Source of the DNA: Negativicoccus succinicivorans
GTDB lineage: Bacteria > Bacillota > Negativicutes > Veillonellales > Negativicoccaceae
Assembly (NCBI RefSeq): GCF_018373335.1
Contig: NZ_JAHAHH010000028.1
Coordinates: 1-14,717 of the forward strand
Direction: 5' to 3'
DNA length: 14,717 nt
Within the stretch, counting starts at the first letter, position 1. Every line of letters starts with the position of its first letter. This document shows positions 1 through 6,796 of this stretch, piece after piece. Both the position numbers and the translations under genes were made by a program. A model generated the notes under the pieces. The model was not told the DNA's origin, did no database searches, and was given only the letters and a program-made list of their open reading frames with translations.

Positions 1-448
1 TAAACGGCCGAGTGATTATATTGAACCGCTACATGATGCCGGCTGTAATATGGTATCCTTTCATTATGAAGCAGAACCGCATGCGGATCGCGTAGTGCAG
101 CTGATCAAAAAGCACAATATGCAAGCCGGCATGGTATTAAATCCGTCTACTCCCATAGAAGTGTTGCAAGATATTTTGCCGACGCTCGATTTTGTGCTGT
201 TGATGAGCGTCAATCCGGGATTTGGCGGCCAAAAATTTATTCCTTATGTGACTGCTAAAGTAAAACGTTTAGCCGAATTGATTGAACGCACGAAGAGCTC
301 CGCGGTGATTGAAATCGACGGCGGTGTAGGACCACAAAATGCGGCTTCGTTGATTGCAGCGGGGGCAAATATTTTAGTCGCAGGCTCCGCTGTATTTAAC
401 AGTACGGATCGTGCCGACATGATTCGTACATTACGTAATTCGCAATAA
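1..448 (+). CDS. rpe: Ribulose-phosphate 3-epimerase, 3' part (5' end outside window)
   Basis: The reading frame is already open at the left edge (first full codon at base 2) and gives the last 148 residues of a protein usually about 215-220 residues long. The enzyme interconverts D-ribulose-5-phosphate and D-xylulose-5-phosphate in the cytosolic pentose phosphate pathway. Visible family signatures are the VSFHYEAEPH strand, the VLNPSTP segment, the MSVNPGFGGQKFI active-site/phosphate loop, EIDGGV carrying a catalytic Asp, and the LVAGSAVF phosphate-binding end of the TIM barrel. The ATG at base 50 is an internal Met, because the upstream codons match the family. The gene ends just before the FMN riboswitch. 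Ribulose-5-phosphate, its substrate, is also consumed by RibBA downstream. The identification is firm. Confidence 0.96.
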   Translation, partial: KRPSDYIEPLHDAGCNMVSFHYEAEPHADRVVQLIKKHNMQAGMVLNPSTPIEVLQDILPTLDFVLLMSVNPGFGGQKFIPYVTAKVKRLAELIERTKSSAVIEIDGGVGPQNAASLIAAGANILVAGSAVFNSTDRADMIRTLRNSQ

Positions 449-450
449 CT

Positions 451-456
451 TAATAT
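451..456 (+). promoter_or_regulatory. Possible -10 element for the riboflavin operon
   Basis: TAATAT lies immediately after the rpe stop codon and would start transcription near base 462, where the 5' strand of riboswitch helix P1 begins. No convincing -35 hexamer sits 16-18 bases upstream, inside the rpe coding sequence. The call rests on the -10 match and its position. Read-through from rpe is an alternative. Confidence 0.35.
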
Positions 457-461
457 GTCGT

Positions 462-579
462 GTCTTTGAGGCAAGGTGAGGGTCGATTGACTCAATTCCT
501 GACCGGCGGTAAAGTCCGCAAGCGCAAGCTGATTCGATGAAATTTCGAAACCGACAGTATAGTCTGGCTGGGAAAGGAC
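462..579 (+). promoter_or_regulatory. FMN riboswitch (RFN element) aptamer
   Basis: The conserved RFN core is clear: AGG...CCTGACCGGCGGT (core GACCGGCGGT at 501-510), AAAGTCCGC, AGCTGATTCGATGAAATTTC, AACCGACAGTATAGTCTGG and a closing AAAGGAC. Helix P1 pairs 462-467 (GTCTTT) with 574-579 (AAGGAC). An extra small hairpin, GGGTC-GATT-GACTC at 480-493, sits within the P2 loop and lengthens it. The element binds FMN in the nascent transcript. It lies between rpe and ribD, the usual place in Firmicutes, and is followed by a terminator, so FMN should switch off the downstream genes by premature termination. Confidence 0.96.
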
Positions 580-610
580 AAAAAAGGACACTTTTACGTT
601 GTCCTTTTTT
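580..610 (+). terminator. Riboswitch-controlled intrinsic terminator
   Basis: An 11-bp perfect stem (580-590, AAAAAAGGACA, with 600-610) encloses a 9-base loop and ends in a run of T. It follows the aptamer directly and precedes the ribD Shine-Dalgarno GGAGG at 617-621, so it is the expression platform. Its left arm repeats the AAAGGAC of the P1 3' strand; this gives a plausible antiterminator pairing of 460-467 with 584-591. Confidence 0.9.
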
Positions 611-627
611 CTTTATGGAGGCATATT

Positions 628-1761
628 ATGCAAGCTGATATATCGAAAGAAGATATTTTATACATGGAGCGAGCGCTGCAACTCGCACAACTCGGGACAA
701 TAGCCGTACGCCCTAATCCGTTTGTCGGAGCTGTGATTGTTAAAAACCATACGATTGTCGGAGAAGGATGGCACCAAAAAGCAGGCGGGCCGCACGCTGA
801 AATCTGGGCGTTGCAAGCCGCAGGAGAAGCAGCGCGAGATGCTACTTTATATGTAACACTTGAACCGTGCTCACATTACGGAAAAACACCTCCATGTACT
901 AAAGCGATCATAACGGCAGGCATCAAGCGTGTGGTTTGTGCATGTTGTGATCCGTTTACAAAAGTCAATGGGAATGGCATCAAGATATTAGAAGAAGCCG
1001 GCATAGAAGTAGTGTGCGGCGTTTGTGAAGAAAAAGCACGCAAAATTAATCGCGGTTTTTTTCGTAGTATTGAGCAAAAGCGACCGCAGGTGGTGGCGAA
1101 AATGGCGACGACGCTGGATGGCAAAACGGCCACAGTCGCAGGAGAATCCCAATGGATTACCGGCAAAGAAGCTCGTCATGATGTGCAACGTTTGCGTTCT
1201 CTTAGCGATGCCATCACGGTAGGTATTAATACCATACTTGCCGATAATCCGCAGCTTACGGTGCGAGATTTCCCTCGTCCCCAACAACCGTGGCGTGTGA
1301 TCTGGGACAAAACGGCACGATTACCGCTCACCGCCACGATAGTTACACAGTCGCCGGAACGAACGATTTTATTTTGCACACAGGAGGCTTCTCCAGATCG
1401 ACTTGAAGCACTGCGTCAGCAGGGGATCAATGTGGAATTATTGCCCTGTAATGCCGAAGGCGAACCGGATATCCGAGCAGGTGTCAAATTACTCCTGGAA
1501 AAGTACGAGATTCAAACCGTTTTATTAGAAGGCGGCGCCACACTTATCGATGCGTTTTTACGGGCCGCACTTTTGGATGAAATTTATCTGTATATAGCGC
1601 CACTTATGTTCGGTGGAGCGACGGCTAAAGGAATTAGCGCCGGAGCTGGAATTGAGACGTTGCAAAACGCACCGCAATATACCTTGATAGATACCCAAAT
1701 GTTCGCTAATGATATTCGCCTACATTATGAAGCAAAGGAGTTCGGATGTTTACAGGTTTGA
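628..1761 (+). CDS. ribD: Bifunctional diaminohydroxyphosphoribosylaminopyrimidine deaminase / 5-amino-6-(5-phosphoribosylamino)uracil reductase
   Basis: This 377-residue protein carries out the second and third steps of riboflavin synthesis: deamination of the pyrimidine ring from GTP and NADPH-dependent reduction of the ribose. The N-terminal deaminase domain (about 1-145) has the zinc motif H55-A-E57 and P79-C80-X8-C89, with E57 as proton shuttle. The C-terminal reductase domain (about 150-370) begins with RPQVVAKMATTLDGKTAT and contains SQWITGKEAR and a glycine-rich LLEGGATL segment. The length is normal for fused RibD. The start at 628 is set by GGAGG at 617-621. It is the first gene after the FMN riboswitch and its 3' end overlaps ribE by 16 bases. 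No key residue is missing. Confidence 0.97.
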   Translation: MQADISKEDILYMERALQLAQLGTIAVRPNPFVGAVIVKNHTIVGEGWHQKAGGPHAEIWALQAAGEAARDATLYVTLEPCSHYGKTPPCTKAIITAGIKRVVCACCDPFTKVNGNGIKILEEAGIEVVCGVCEEKARKINRGFFRSIEQKRPQVVAKMATTLDGKTATVAGESQWITGKEARHDVQRLRSLSDAITVGINTILADNPQLTVRDFPRPQQPWRVIWDKTARLPLTATIVTQSPERTILFCTQEASPDRLEALRQQGINVELLPCNAEGEPDIRAGVKLLLEKYEIQTVLLEGGATLIDAFLRAALLDEIYLYIAPLMFGGATAKGISAGAGIETLQNAPQYTLIDTQMFANDIRLHYEAKEFGCLQV

Positions 1762-2390
1762 TTGAACAACTTGGCACGATACAGCGGCTGGAACGAAACG
1801 GTACCAGCTACTTACTGACCATTGCGCATTTGCCGTGGGATGAGCTGCTCAAAGTAGGCGACAGCGTCGCTGTTAACGGCATTTGTCTGACGACAGTCGA
1901 TGTACAATCACAAGCATTTAGTGCGACTGCCATGCCGGAAACGGTACAACACAGTGCGATGGTTAAGTGGCAAGTGGGGATGCATGTTAATTTAGAGCGG
2001 GCATTATCGGTAAACGGACGTTTACACGGTCACTTTGTTTCCGGGCACATTGACGGTATCGGCCAAATCAGCCAAATTCGAAGGGATGAAGTAGCGCACC
2101 GCATACGGGTTCAAGTTGAACCTGCACTCTTACGCTATATTATTCCCAAAGGTTCGATTGCGCTTGACGGTATGAGTTTGACGATAACAGAAACCGGGGA
2201 AAATTACTTTGAGGTCTCTATTATTCCGCATACCTGGCAACAAACGAATACCCGAGAATATCAAAATGGCAGTGTCGTAAATATTGAGACGGATGTACTT
2301 GGAAAGTACATTGATCATCTGTTGGGAAGTCAAAAAAATACTGATGAAAACCTGCAAAAAATTTTAATGCAAAACGGTTTTCTGGATTGA
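1746..2390 (+). CDS. ribE: Riboflavin synthase, alpha chain
   Basis: The 214-residue protein dismutates two 6,7-dimethyl-8-ribityllumazine molecules into riboflavin and the pyrimidinedione precursor. The internal duplication of lumazine-binding barrels is visible: repeat 1 starts MFTGLIEQLGTI (1-12) with VNGICLT at 43-49, and repeat 2 has LHGHFVSGHIDGIG (93-106) with LDGMSLTI at 140-147. The N-terminal MFTGLIE is the family signature and fixes the start at 1746, inside the end of ribD; AAAGGAG at 1734-1740 is the ribosome binding site. Gene order ribD-ribE-ribBA-ribH is the standard Firmicute riboflavin operon. In Bacillus nomenclature this gene is also called ribE/ribB. Confidence 0.97.
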   Translation: MFTGLIEQLGTIQRLERNGTSYLLTIAHLPWDELLKVGDSVAVNGICLTTVDVQSQAFSATAMPETVQHSAMVKWQVGMHVNLERALSVNGRLHGHFVSGHIDGIGQISQIRRDEVAHRIRVQVEPALLRYIIPKGSIALDGMSLTITETGENYFEVSIIPHTWQQTNTREYQNGSVVNIETDVLGKYIDHLLGSQKNTDENLQKILMQNGFLD

Positions 2391-2404
2391 GGAGAGTAAG
2401 GTAA

Positions 2405-3589
2405 ATGGATTCGATTCAACAGGCCTTAAATGATTTAAAAAGCGGTAAAATGATTATAGTGGTAGATGACGAGAAGCGGGAAAATGAAGGCGATCTGGTA
2501 ATGGCTGCTCAATTTGCTACTACCGAGGCTATTAATTTTATGACGAAAGCCGCTCGAGGCATTATTTGCGTACCGATGAAGAGTAAAGATCTGGAGCGTT
2601 TGGAGATTCCTCAAATGGTTGAGGAAAATACAGACAACCATCAAACGGCTTTTACAGTTTCCGTTGATCATATTCATACCGGTACCGGCGTTTCACCGCA
2701 TGATCGCGCGCTCACTATTAAAGAACTTTTAAATCCTGCGGCAAAAGGCAGCGATTTTCGCCGTCCGGGGCATGTGTTTCCGCTTCGTGTTCGGGAAGGC
2801 GGTGTGTTTGTACGTTCGGGCCATACGGAAGCCTCCATTGACTTGATGGAGTTGGCTGATTTATATCCTGCCGCTGTGATTTGTGAAATCACGGCAGACG
2901 ATGGAACGATGATGCGTCGTCCGGAATTACAGCAATTTGCTAAAATACACGGGCTGACCATGATCAGCGTGGCGCAAATATATGAATACCGTAAGCAATC
3001 CGAGGAGTTGGTACGTCGGGTAGCTACCGCACAATTACCGACGGCATACGGTGAATTTACTATTTATGTTTATGAAAACACACTGGATTCGTTTAACCAC
3101 CTGGCCATCGTGAAAGGAGATATTGACGGTAATGAAGATGTATTAACCAGAATCCATTCGGAATGTTTGACCGGGGATGTATTCGGTTCGTGTCGTTGTG
3201 ATTGCGGAGAACAACTACATGCTGCATTGCGACAAATTGAAGCCGCGGGCGCAGGTGTCATTATCTACATGCGTCAAGAGGGAAGGGGCATTGGTCTCGT
3301 CAATAAAATTCGTGCGTATAAATTGCAGGAAGAAGGCTTTGACACGGTAGAAGCTAACGAACAGCTTGGCTTTCCTGCCGACTTGCGTGAATATTCGCTC
3401 AGTGCACGCATTTTAAAAGATCTCGGCGTGAAAAGCATTCGGTTGTTGACCAATAATCCCGCCAAAATCGATAATTTAGAAAAAAATGGGGTTACCGTTA
3501 CTGCACGAGAATCGATTGTTATTCCGCCCAATGATTTTGATCGCGAATATTTAAAAACCAAAGAAGATAAAATGGGGCACATTTTTTAA
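2405..3589 (+). CDS. ribBA: Bifunctional 3,4-dihydroxy-2-butanone-4-phosphate synthase / GTP cyclohydrolase II
   Basis: This 394-residue fusion supplies both precursors of riboflavin. The N-terminal half (about 1-200) makes 3,4-dihydroxy-2-butanone-4-phosphate from ribulose-5-phosphate. It shows DDEKRENEGDL (21-31), ARGIICVPM (50-58), HTGTGVSPHDRA (91-102), RPGHVFPLR and GHTEASIDL. The C-terminal half (about 205-394) opens the GTP ring. It has the zinc ligands C254, C265 and C267 (CLTGDVFGSCRCDCG), the catalytic MRQEGRGIGL (289-298) and TNNPAK. Both halves keep their signature residues, so both activities are expected. The ribosome binding site GGAGAG starts right after the ribE stop. The RibA part competes for GTP and the RibB part for pentose phosphate, linking it to Rpe. 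Confidence 0.97.
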   Translation: MDSIQQALNDLKSGKMIIVVDDEKRENEGDLVMAAQFATTEAINFMTKAARGIICVPMKSKDLERLEIPQMVEENTDNHQTAFTVSVDHIHTGTGVSPHDRALTIKELLNPAAKGSDFRRPGHVFPLRVREGGVFVRSGHTEASIDLMELADLYPAAVICEITADDGTMMRRPELQQFAKIHGLTMISVAQIYEYRKQSEELVRRVATAQLPTAYGEFTIYVYENTLDSFNHLAIVKGDIDGNEDVLTRIHSECLTGDVFGSCRCDCGEQLHAALRQIEAAGAGVIIYMRQEGRGIGLVNKIRAYKLQEEGFDTVEANEQLGFPADLREYSLSARILKDLGVKSIRLLTNNPAKIDNLEKNGVTVTARESIVIPPNDFDREYLKTKEDKMGHIF

Positions 3590-3600
3590 CGAGGTGACAT

Positions 3601-4062
3601 ATGAAAACATACAACGGAAACTTGATTGCTGACGATTTAAAAATGGCAATTGTTGTTGGTCGTTTTAATGATTTTATTACAAATCGACTCTTAAGCGGGG
3701 CATTGGATGCACTGAAACGGCACGGCATGAAAGAGGAAAATATTACAATTGCGTACTGTCCGGGGGCGTTTGAATTACCGCTCGTAGCTAAGAAATTTGT
3801 TGCTAAAGAGGACGTGGATGCGGTTATTTGCTTAGGGGCTGTGTTACGAGGAGCTACGTCGCATTACGATCTGGTATGCAATGAAGCGGCCAAAGGTATC
3901 GCCGCCACTTCTCTTGCTTCGGGGAAACCGATTCTTTTCGGTTTGGTGACTGCCGATACTTTGGAGCAGGCGATTGAACGGGCCGGAACCAAAAGCGGCA
4001 ACAAAGGCTTTGATGCCGCTATGTCGGCCGTGGAAATGTGCAATTTATTAAAGGAGATATGA
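3601..4062 (+). CDS. ribH: 6,7-dimethyl-8-ribityllumazine synthase
   Basis: This 153-residue protein condenses 5-amino-6-ribitylamino-uracil with dihydroxybutanone phosphate to give the substrate of RibE. Lumazine synthase signatures are RFNDFITNRLL (21-31), PGAFELPL (54-61), ICLGAVLRGATSHYDLVCNE (76-95) with the general base H88, and FGLVTADTLEQAIERAG (113-129). The length is typical for the icosahedral/pentameric enzymes. GAGGTG at 3591-3596 precedes the ATG, 11 bases after ribBA. It completes the riboflavin genes of the operon; the terminal AAGGAG also serves as the ribosome binding site of hslO. Confidence 0.97.
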   Translation: MKTYNGNLIADDLKMAIVVGRFNDFITNRLLSGALDALKRHGMKEENITIAYCPGAFELPLVAKKFVAKEDVDAVICLGAVLRGATSHYDLVCNEAAKGIAATSLASGKPILFGLVTADTLEQAIERAGTKSGNKGFDAAMSAVEMCNLLKEI

Positions 4063-4063
4063 C

Positions 4064-4945
4064 ATGTGCAAAGATAGTATTAAACATTATCTGGCCCATG
4101 AAGGTTTGAAAATCTCGGTGGCGTATACCACCTCTGCTGTCGCGCGCGCACGAGCATTGCATGATCTTTCTCCTGTAGCTGCGGCTGCATTAGGACGCGC
4201 GATGACGGGTGCATTGCTGCTCGCAACCGATTTTAAAAACCAGGAAGGCGTAAGTATTCGTTTCGACGGTGACGGACCGCTGGGCAAAATATTTGTCGAT
4301 GCTTATGAGACTAACCGTGTTCGCGGCTATGTGGAGAATGGGCAGGTAGATTTACCGCTGAACGAGCACGGGAAATTGGATGTCGGGCAAGCAGTCGGTC
4401 AAGGTATGCTTTATGTCACAAGATACTCTCTCTTGCGGCAGCCTTACCAAAGCGCTATTGAAATTCACTCAGGCGAAATCGCGGAAGACTTGGCTTATTA
4501 CCTTACACTTTCGGAGCAAATCCCTTCGGCGGTAAGTCTCGGTGTGATGGTAAGTCGCGGTGTACAAGTATTGGCCGCCGGAGGCATTTTGGTTGAGGCA
4601 ATGCCGGATCATGAGGAGGAAGCATTGCAGCAAATAGAAGCCAATTTGACAAAGTTGGGACCGATTACCAATGCGATGCGCACCCATACAGAAGAAGAAA
4701 TTATTGAAATTCTCTCCCAAGGTTTACATGTAGATTTACTGGCAGAAAAACCAGTTCTTTGGGAATGTACCTGTTCGTCCGAAAAATTTCTTGCAGCGTT
4801 AAAGACGATTCCGAAAGAAGATCAGGAAGCTTTGCTGCAGGAAGATAAAACGGAATTGGTATGTCACTACTGTGAACGAAAATATGTTTTTACCAAAGAT
4901 GAATTAGCAGCTGCCTTTGCTGAAAAGGAGGAGCCTAATGCGTAA
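4064..4945 (+). CDS. hslO: Hsp33 redox-regulated molecular chaperone
   Basis: This 293-residue protein is the cytosolic holdase activated by oxidative unfolding. The N-terminal domain contains ATDFKNQEGVSIRFDGDGPLG (from about 55), the VGQAVGQGMLYVTR stretch and YLTLSEQIPSAVSLGV (147-162). The C-terminal redox switch is intact: C235-X-C237 and C267-X2-C270, which bind zinc when reduced. The start lies one base after the ribH stop, with AAGGAG at 4051-4056 inside ribH, so the two are translationally linked. Its stop overlaps the next start by 8 bases. Hsp33 is not a riboflavin gene; its place suggests a shared stress or redox regime, but that is inference. Confidence 0.95.
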   Translation: MCKDSIKHYLAHEGLKISVAYTTSAVARARALHDLSPVAAAALGRAMTGALLLATDFKNQEGVSIRFDGDGPLGKIFVDAYETNRVRGYVENGQVDLPLNEHGKLDVGQAVGQGMLYVTRYSLLRQPYQSAIEIHSGEIAEDLAYYLTLSEQIPSAVSLGVMVSRGVQVLAAGGILVEAMPDHEEEALQQIEANLTKLGPITNAMRTHTEEEIIEILSQGLHVDLLAEKPVLWECTCSSEKFLAALKTIPKEDQEALLQEDKTELVCHYCERKYVFTKDELAAAFAEKEEPNA

Positions 4946-5750
4946 ACTGGCTATTATCGGAGGGACGGGAGTATATGACCCCGCGTTGCTCAGTAATACG
5001 AAAACAACGTCAATCAAGACACCTTATGGGCAAGCCGTCTATACATCCGGTATTTTTATGGATAAAGAAATTATTTTCATGACCCGTCATGGTGCTAATC
5101 ATACGATTCCGCCGCATAAAATTAATTATCGTGCCAATATTTATGCTTTGAAAATGCTTGATGTTGTTGCTATTGTAGCGACTACCGCCGTCGGTTCACT
5201 TAATCCGGACATGAAGCCGGGTGAAATGGTACTGGTCGATCAATTGCTCGATTTTACCAAATCGCGTGAACACACCTTTTATGACGGCTCTCCTTTGCCG
5301 GTAGCGCATGTGGATTTGACGGAACCTTACTGCGGTACATTACGTAAGATGATTGCAGAAGCCGCCAAGAAAGAAAAGTTGCCATTACACGAAAGAGGGA
5401 CCTATGTATGTACAGAAGGTCCGCGTTTTGAAACCGCCGGCGAAATTAAAATGTATGCGCAGATCGGAGGTGATGTCGTAGGTATGACCAATGCTCCCGA
5501 ATGCCCATTAGCCCGGGAAGCGGAAATCGCATATACTACCGTATCGCTCGTTACCAACTTTGCCGCCGGTATTTCTCCACAAAATCTCACACATAGTGAA
5601 GTGGTAGAGGCTATGGAAAAAAACAGCGAGCAACTGAAAAAACTCCTGCGATCCGTCATGACGACATTTGACCCTGCATTTGATAGTCCGGCATTGCATG
5701 CCATGGCAGAATACGGTGGCTTTAAAGTAGAGCAGGGAATTAAGTTATGA
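4938..5750 (+). CDS. mtnP: MTAP-family phosphorylase, predicted 6-oxopurine type (methylthioinosine and/or inosine phosphorylase)
   Basis: The product is a 270-residue member of the PNP/MTAP trimeric nucleoside phosphorylase family. Visible motifs are GGTGVYDP (8-15), the phosphate-site RHG (50-52), HKINYRANI, and GPRFETAGE (161-169). I chose ATG 4938, not the upstream TTG at 4917, because of AAGGAGG at 4925-4931 and because the family starts MRKLAIIGGTG. Counting without gaps from human PNP, E165, M183 and N207 fall on E201, M219 and N243, the 6-oxopurine-selective set. Human MTAP has Ser178 and Asp220/Asp222 there. H219 may match PNP His257 (5'-OH contact) after a 2-residue gap. The label MTA phosphorylase is therefore probably wrong in base specificity. 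Neighbouring mtnA argues for methylthioribose-1-phosphate as a product; the mtaD deaminase would supply inosine-type substrates. The symbol names the family only. Confidence 0.85.
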   Translation: MRKLAIIGGTGVYDPALLSNTKTTSIKTPYGQAVYTSGIFMDKEIIFMTRHGANHTIPPHKINYRANIYALKMLDVVAIVATTAVGSLNPDMKPGEMVLVDQLLDFTKSREHTFYDGSPLPVAHVDLTEPYCGTLRKMIAEAAKKEKLPLHERGTYVCTEGPRFETAGEIKMYAQIGGDVVGMTNAPECPLAREAEIAYTTVSLVTNFAAGISPQNLTHSEVVEAMEKNSEQLKKLLRSVMTTFDPAFDSPALHAMAEYGGFKVEQGIKL

Positions 5751-6796
5751 GACACTTATATTGGGAAGATGGCTCGCTCATCTTACTTGATCAGCGACGT
5801 TTACCCACTGAAGAAGTGTATATAACATGCAGAAAGGCAGCCGATGTCACGCATGCGATAGCTACCTTGGCTGTACGTGGAGCGCCGGCCATAGGTGTCG
5901 CCGCGGCGTATGCCTGCGTCTTGGCATTTGCCGAAAGCGCAACGTCAGGAAACAGCATCCCACAACAATCTACCTTTAATGCTGCCACCGAAGCTTTACG
6001 GGAAGCGAGACCGACGGCTGTTAATTTAGCCTGGGCTGTGGACTTGCAGCGTGAAATGTACTCTACACTGCTTGCACAAAATTCGTCGTATGACGCAGTT
6101 TACCAAGCGCTACTTTTGCAAGCGCAAAAAGTGGATAGCGATGACCTTACACAAAATAAAGAAATAGCTAAACACGGCGCGGCGCTTTTTGATCGACCGG
6201 TAACGATTCTTACCCACTGTAATGCGGGAGCACTTGCTACAGCAGGTATCGGTACTGCGTTGGGAGTTATCCGTGAATTGCATCTCCAAAAAAAACTAAT
6301 TACGGTCTATATGGATGAAACGCGTCCGCTGCTTCAGGGGGCTCGCCTGACGGCGTATGAATTAACGAAAGATAAAATTCCCTGCACGTTAATTTGTGAC
6401 AATATGGCCGCAAGCGCTATTTTACACAAAAAAATAGACGCCATAATCGTCGGTGCGGATCGTATTACCACTCATGGTGATGTTGCTAACAAAATCGGGA
6501 CTTACGGCTTAGCTGTGCTGGCGCATTATCATAATATTCCATTTTACGTAGCAGCACCGAGTTCGACATTTGACTTCACGCTTACCGACGGTTCACAAAT
6601 TCCCATTGAAGAACGTGCTGCCGAAGAGGTCCGCCAATTTCAAGGAGTTCGCAGCGCGCCGCAAAATGTTGCTGTTTGGAATCCCGCATTTGATGTAACT
6701 CCCGCTGAATTGGTGACGGGAATAATTACAGAAAAAGGTGTGTTAACCGCACCATATGAGCAGGCAATCACCAAATTAAAAGAGAAGGTGAAATAA
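5747..6796 (+). CDS. mtnA: S-methyl-5-thioribose-1-phosphate isomerase
   Basis: This 349-residue aldose-ketose isomerase turns 5-methylthioribose-1-phosphate into 5-methylthioribulose-1-phosphate; related enzymes also accept 5-deoxyribose-1-phosphate. Signatures are VRGAPAIGVAAAYA (43-56), RPTAVNLAWAV, the catalytic THCNAGALAT with C158, YMDETRPLLQGARLTAYEL, and GADRI with D238. C158 and D238 correspond to Cys160 and Asp240 of the Bacillus enzyme. HGDVANKIGTY and VAAPSSTFD confirm MtnA over the related eIF2B subunits. The ATG overlaps the preceding stop codon (ATGA). No other methionine-salvage gene (mtnB, C, D, K, W) is in the window, so the fate of the ketose phosphate cannot be read here. 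Confidence 0.95.
   Translation: MRHLYWEDGSLILLDQRRLPTEEVYITCRKAADVTHAIATLAVRGAPAIGVAAAYACVLAFAESATSGNSIPQQSTFNAATEALREARPTAVNLAWAVDLQREMYSTLLAQNSSYDAVYQALLLQAQKVDSDDLTQNKEIAKHGAALFDRPVTILTHCNAGALATAGIGTALGVIRELHLQKKLITVYMDETRPLLQGARLTAYELTKDKIPCTLICDNMAASAILHKKIDAIIVGADRITTHGDVANKIGTYGLAVLAHYHNIPFYVAAPSSTFDFTLTDGSQIPIEERAAEEVRQFQGVRSAPQNVAVWNPAFDVTPAELVTGIITEKGVLTAPYEQAITKLKEKVK

Noticed and set aside
244..591. 115-codon - strand frame across rpe and the riboswitch
   Set aside because: It is antisense to rpe and to the structured FMN riboswitch, with no family resemblance.
4917..4937. TTG start for the phosphorylase seven codons upstream
   Set aside because: A strong AAGGAGG at 4925-4931 serves ATG 4938, and the family begins at that Met.
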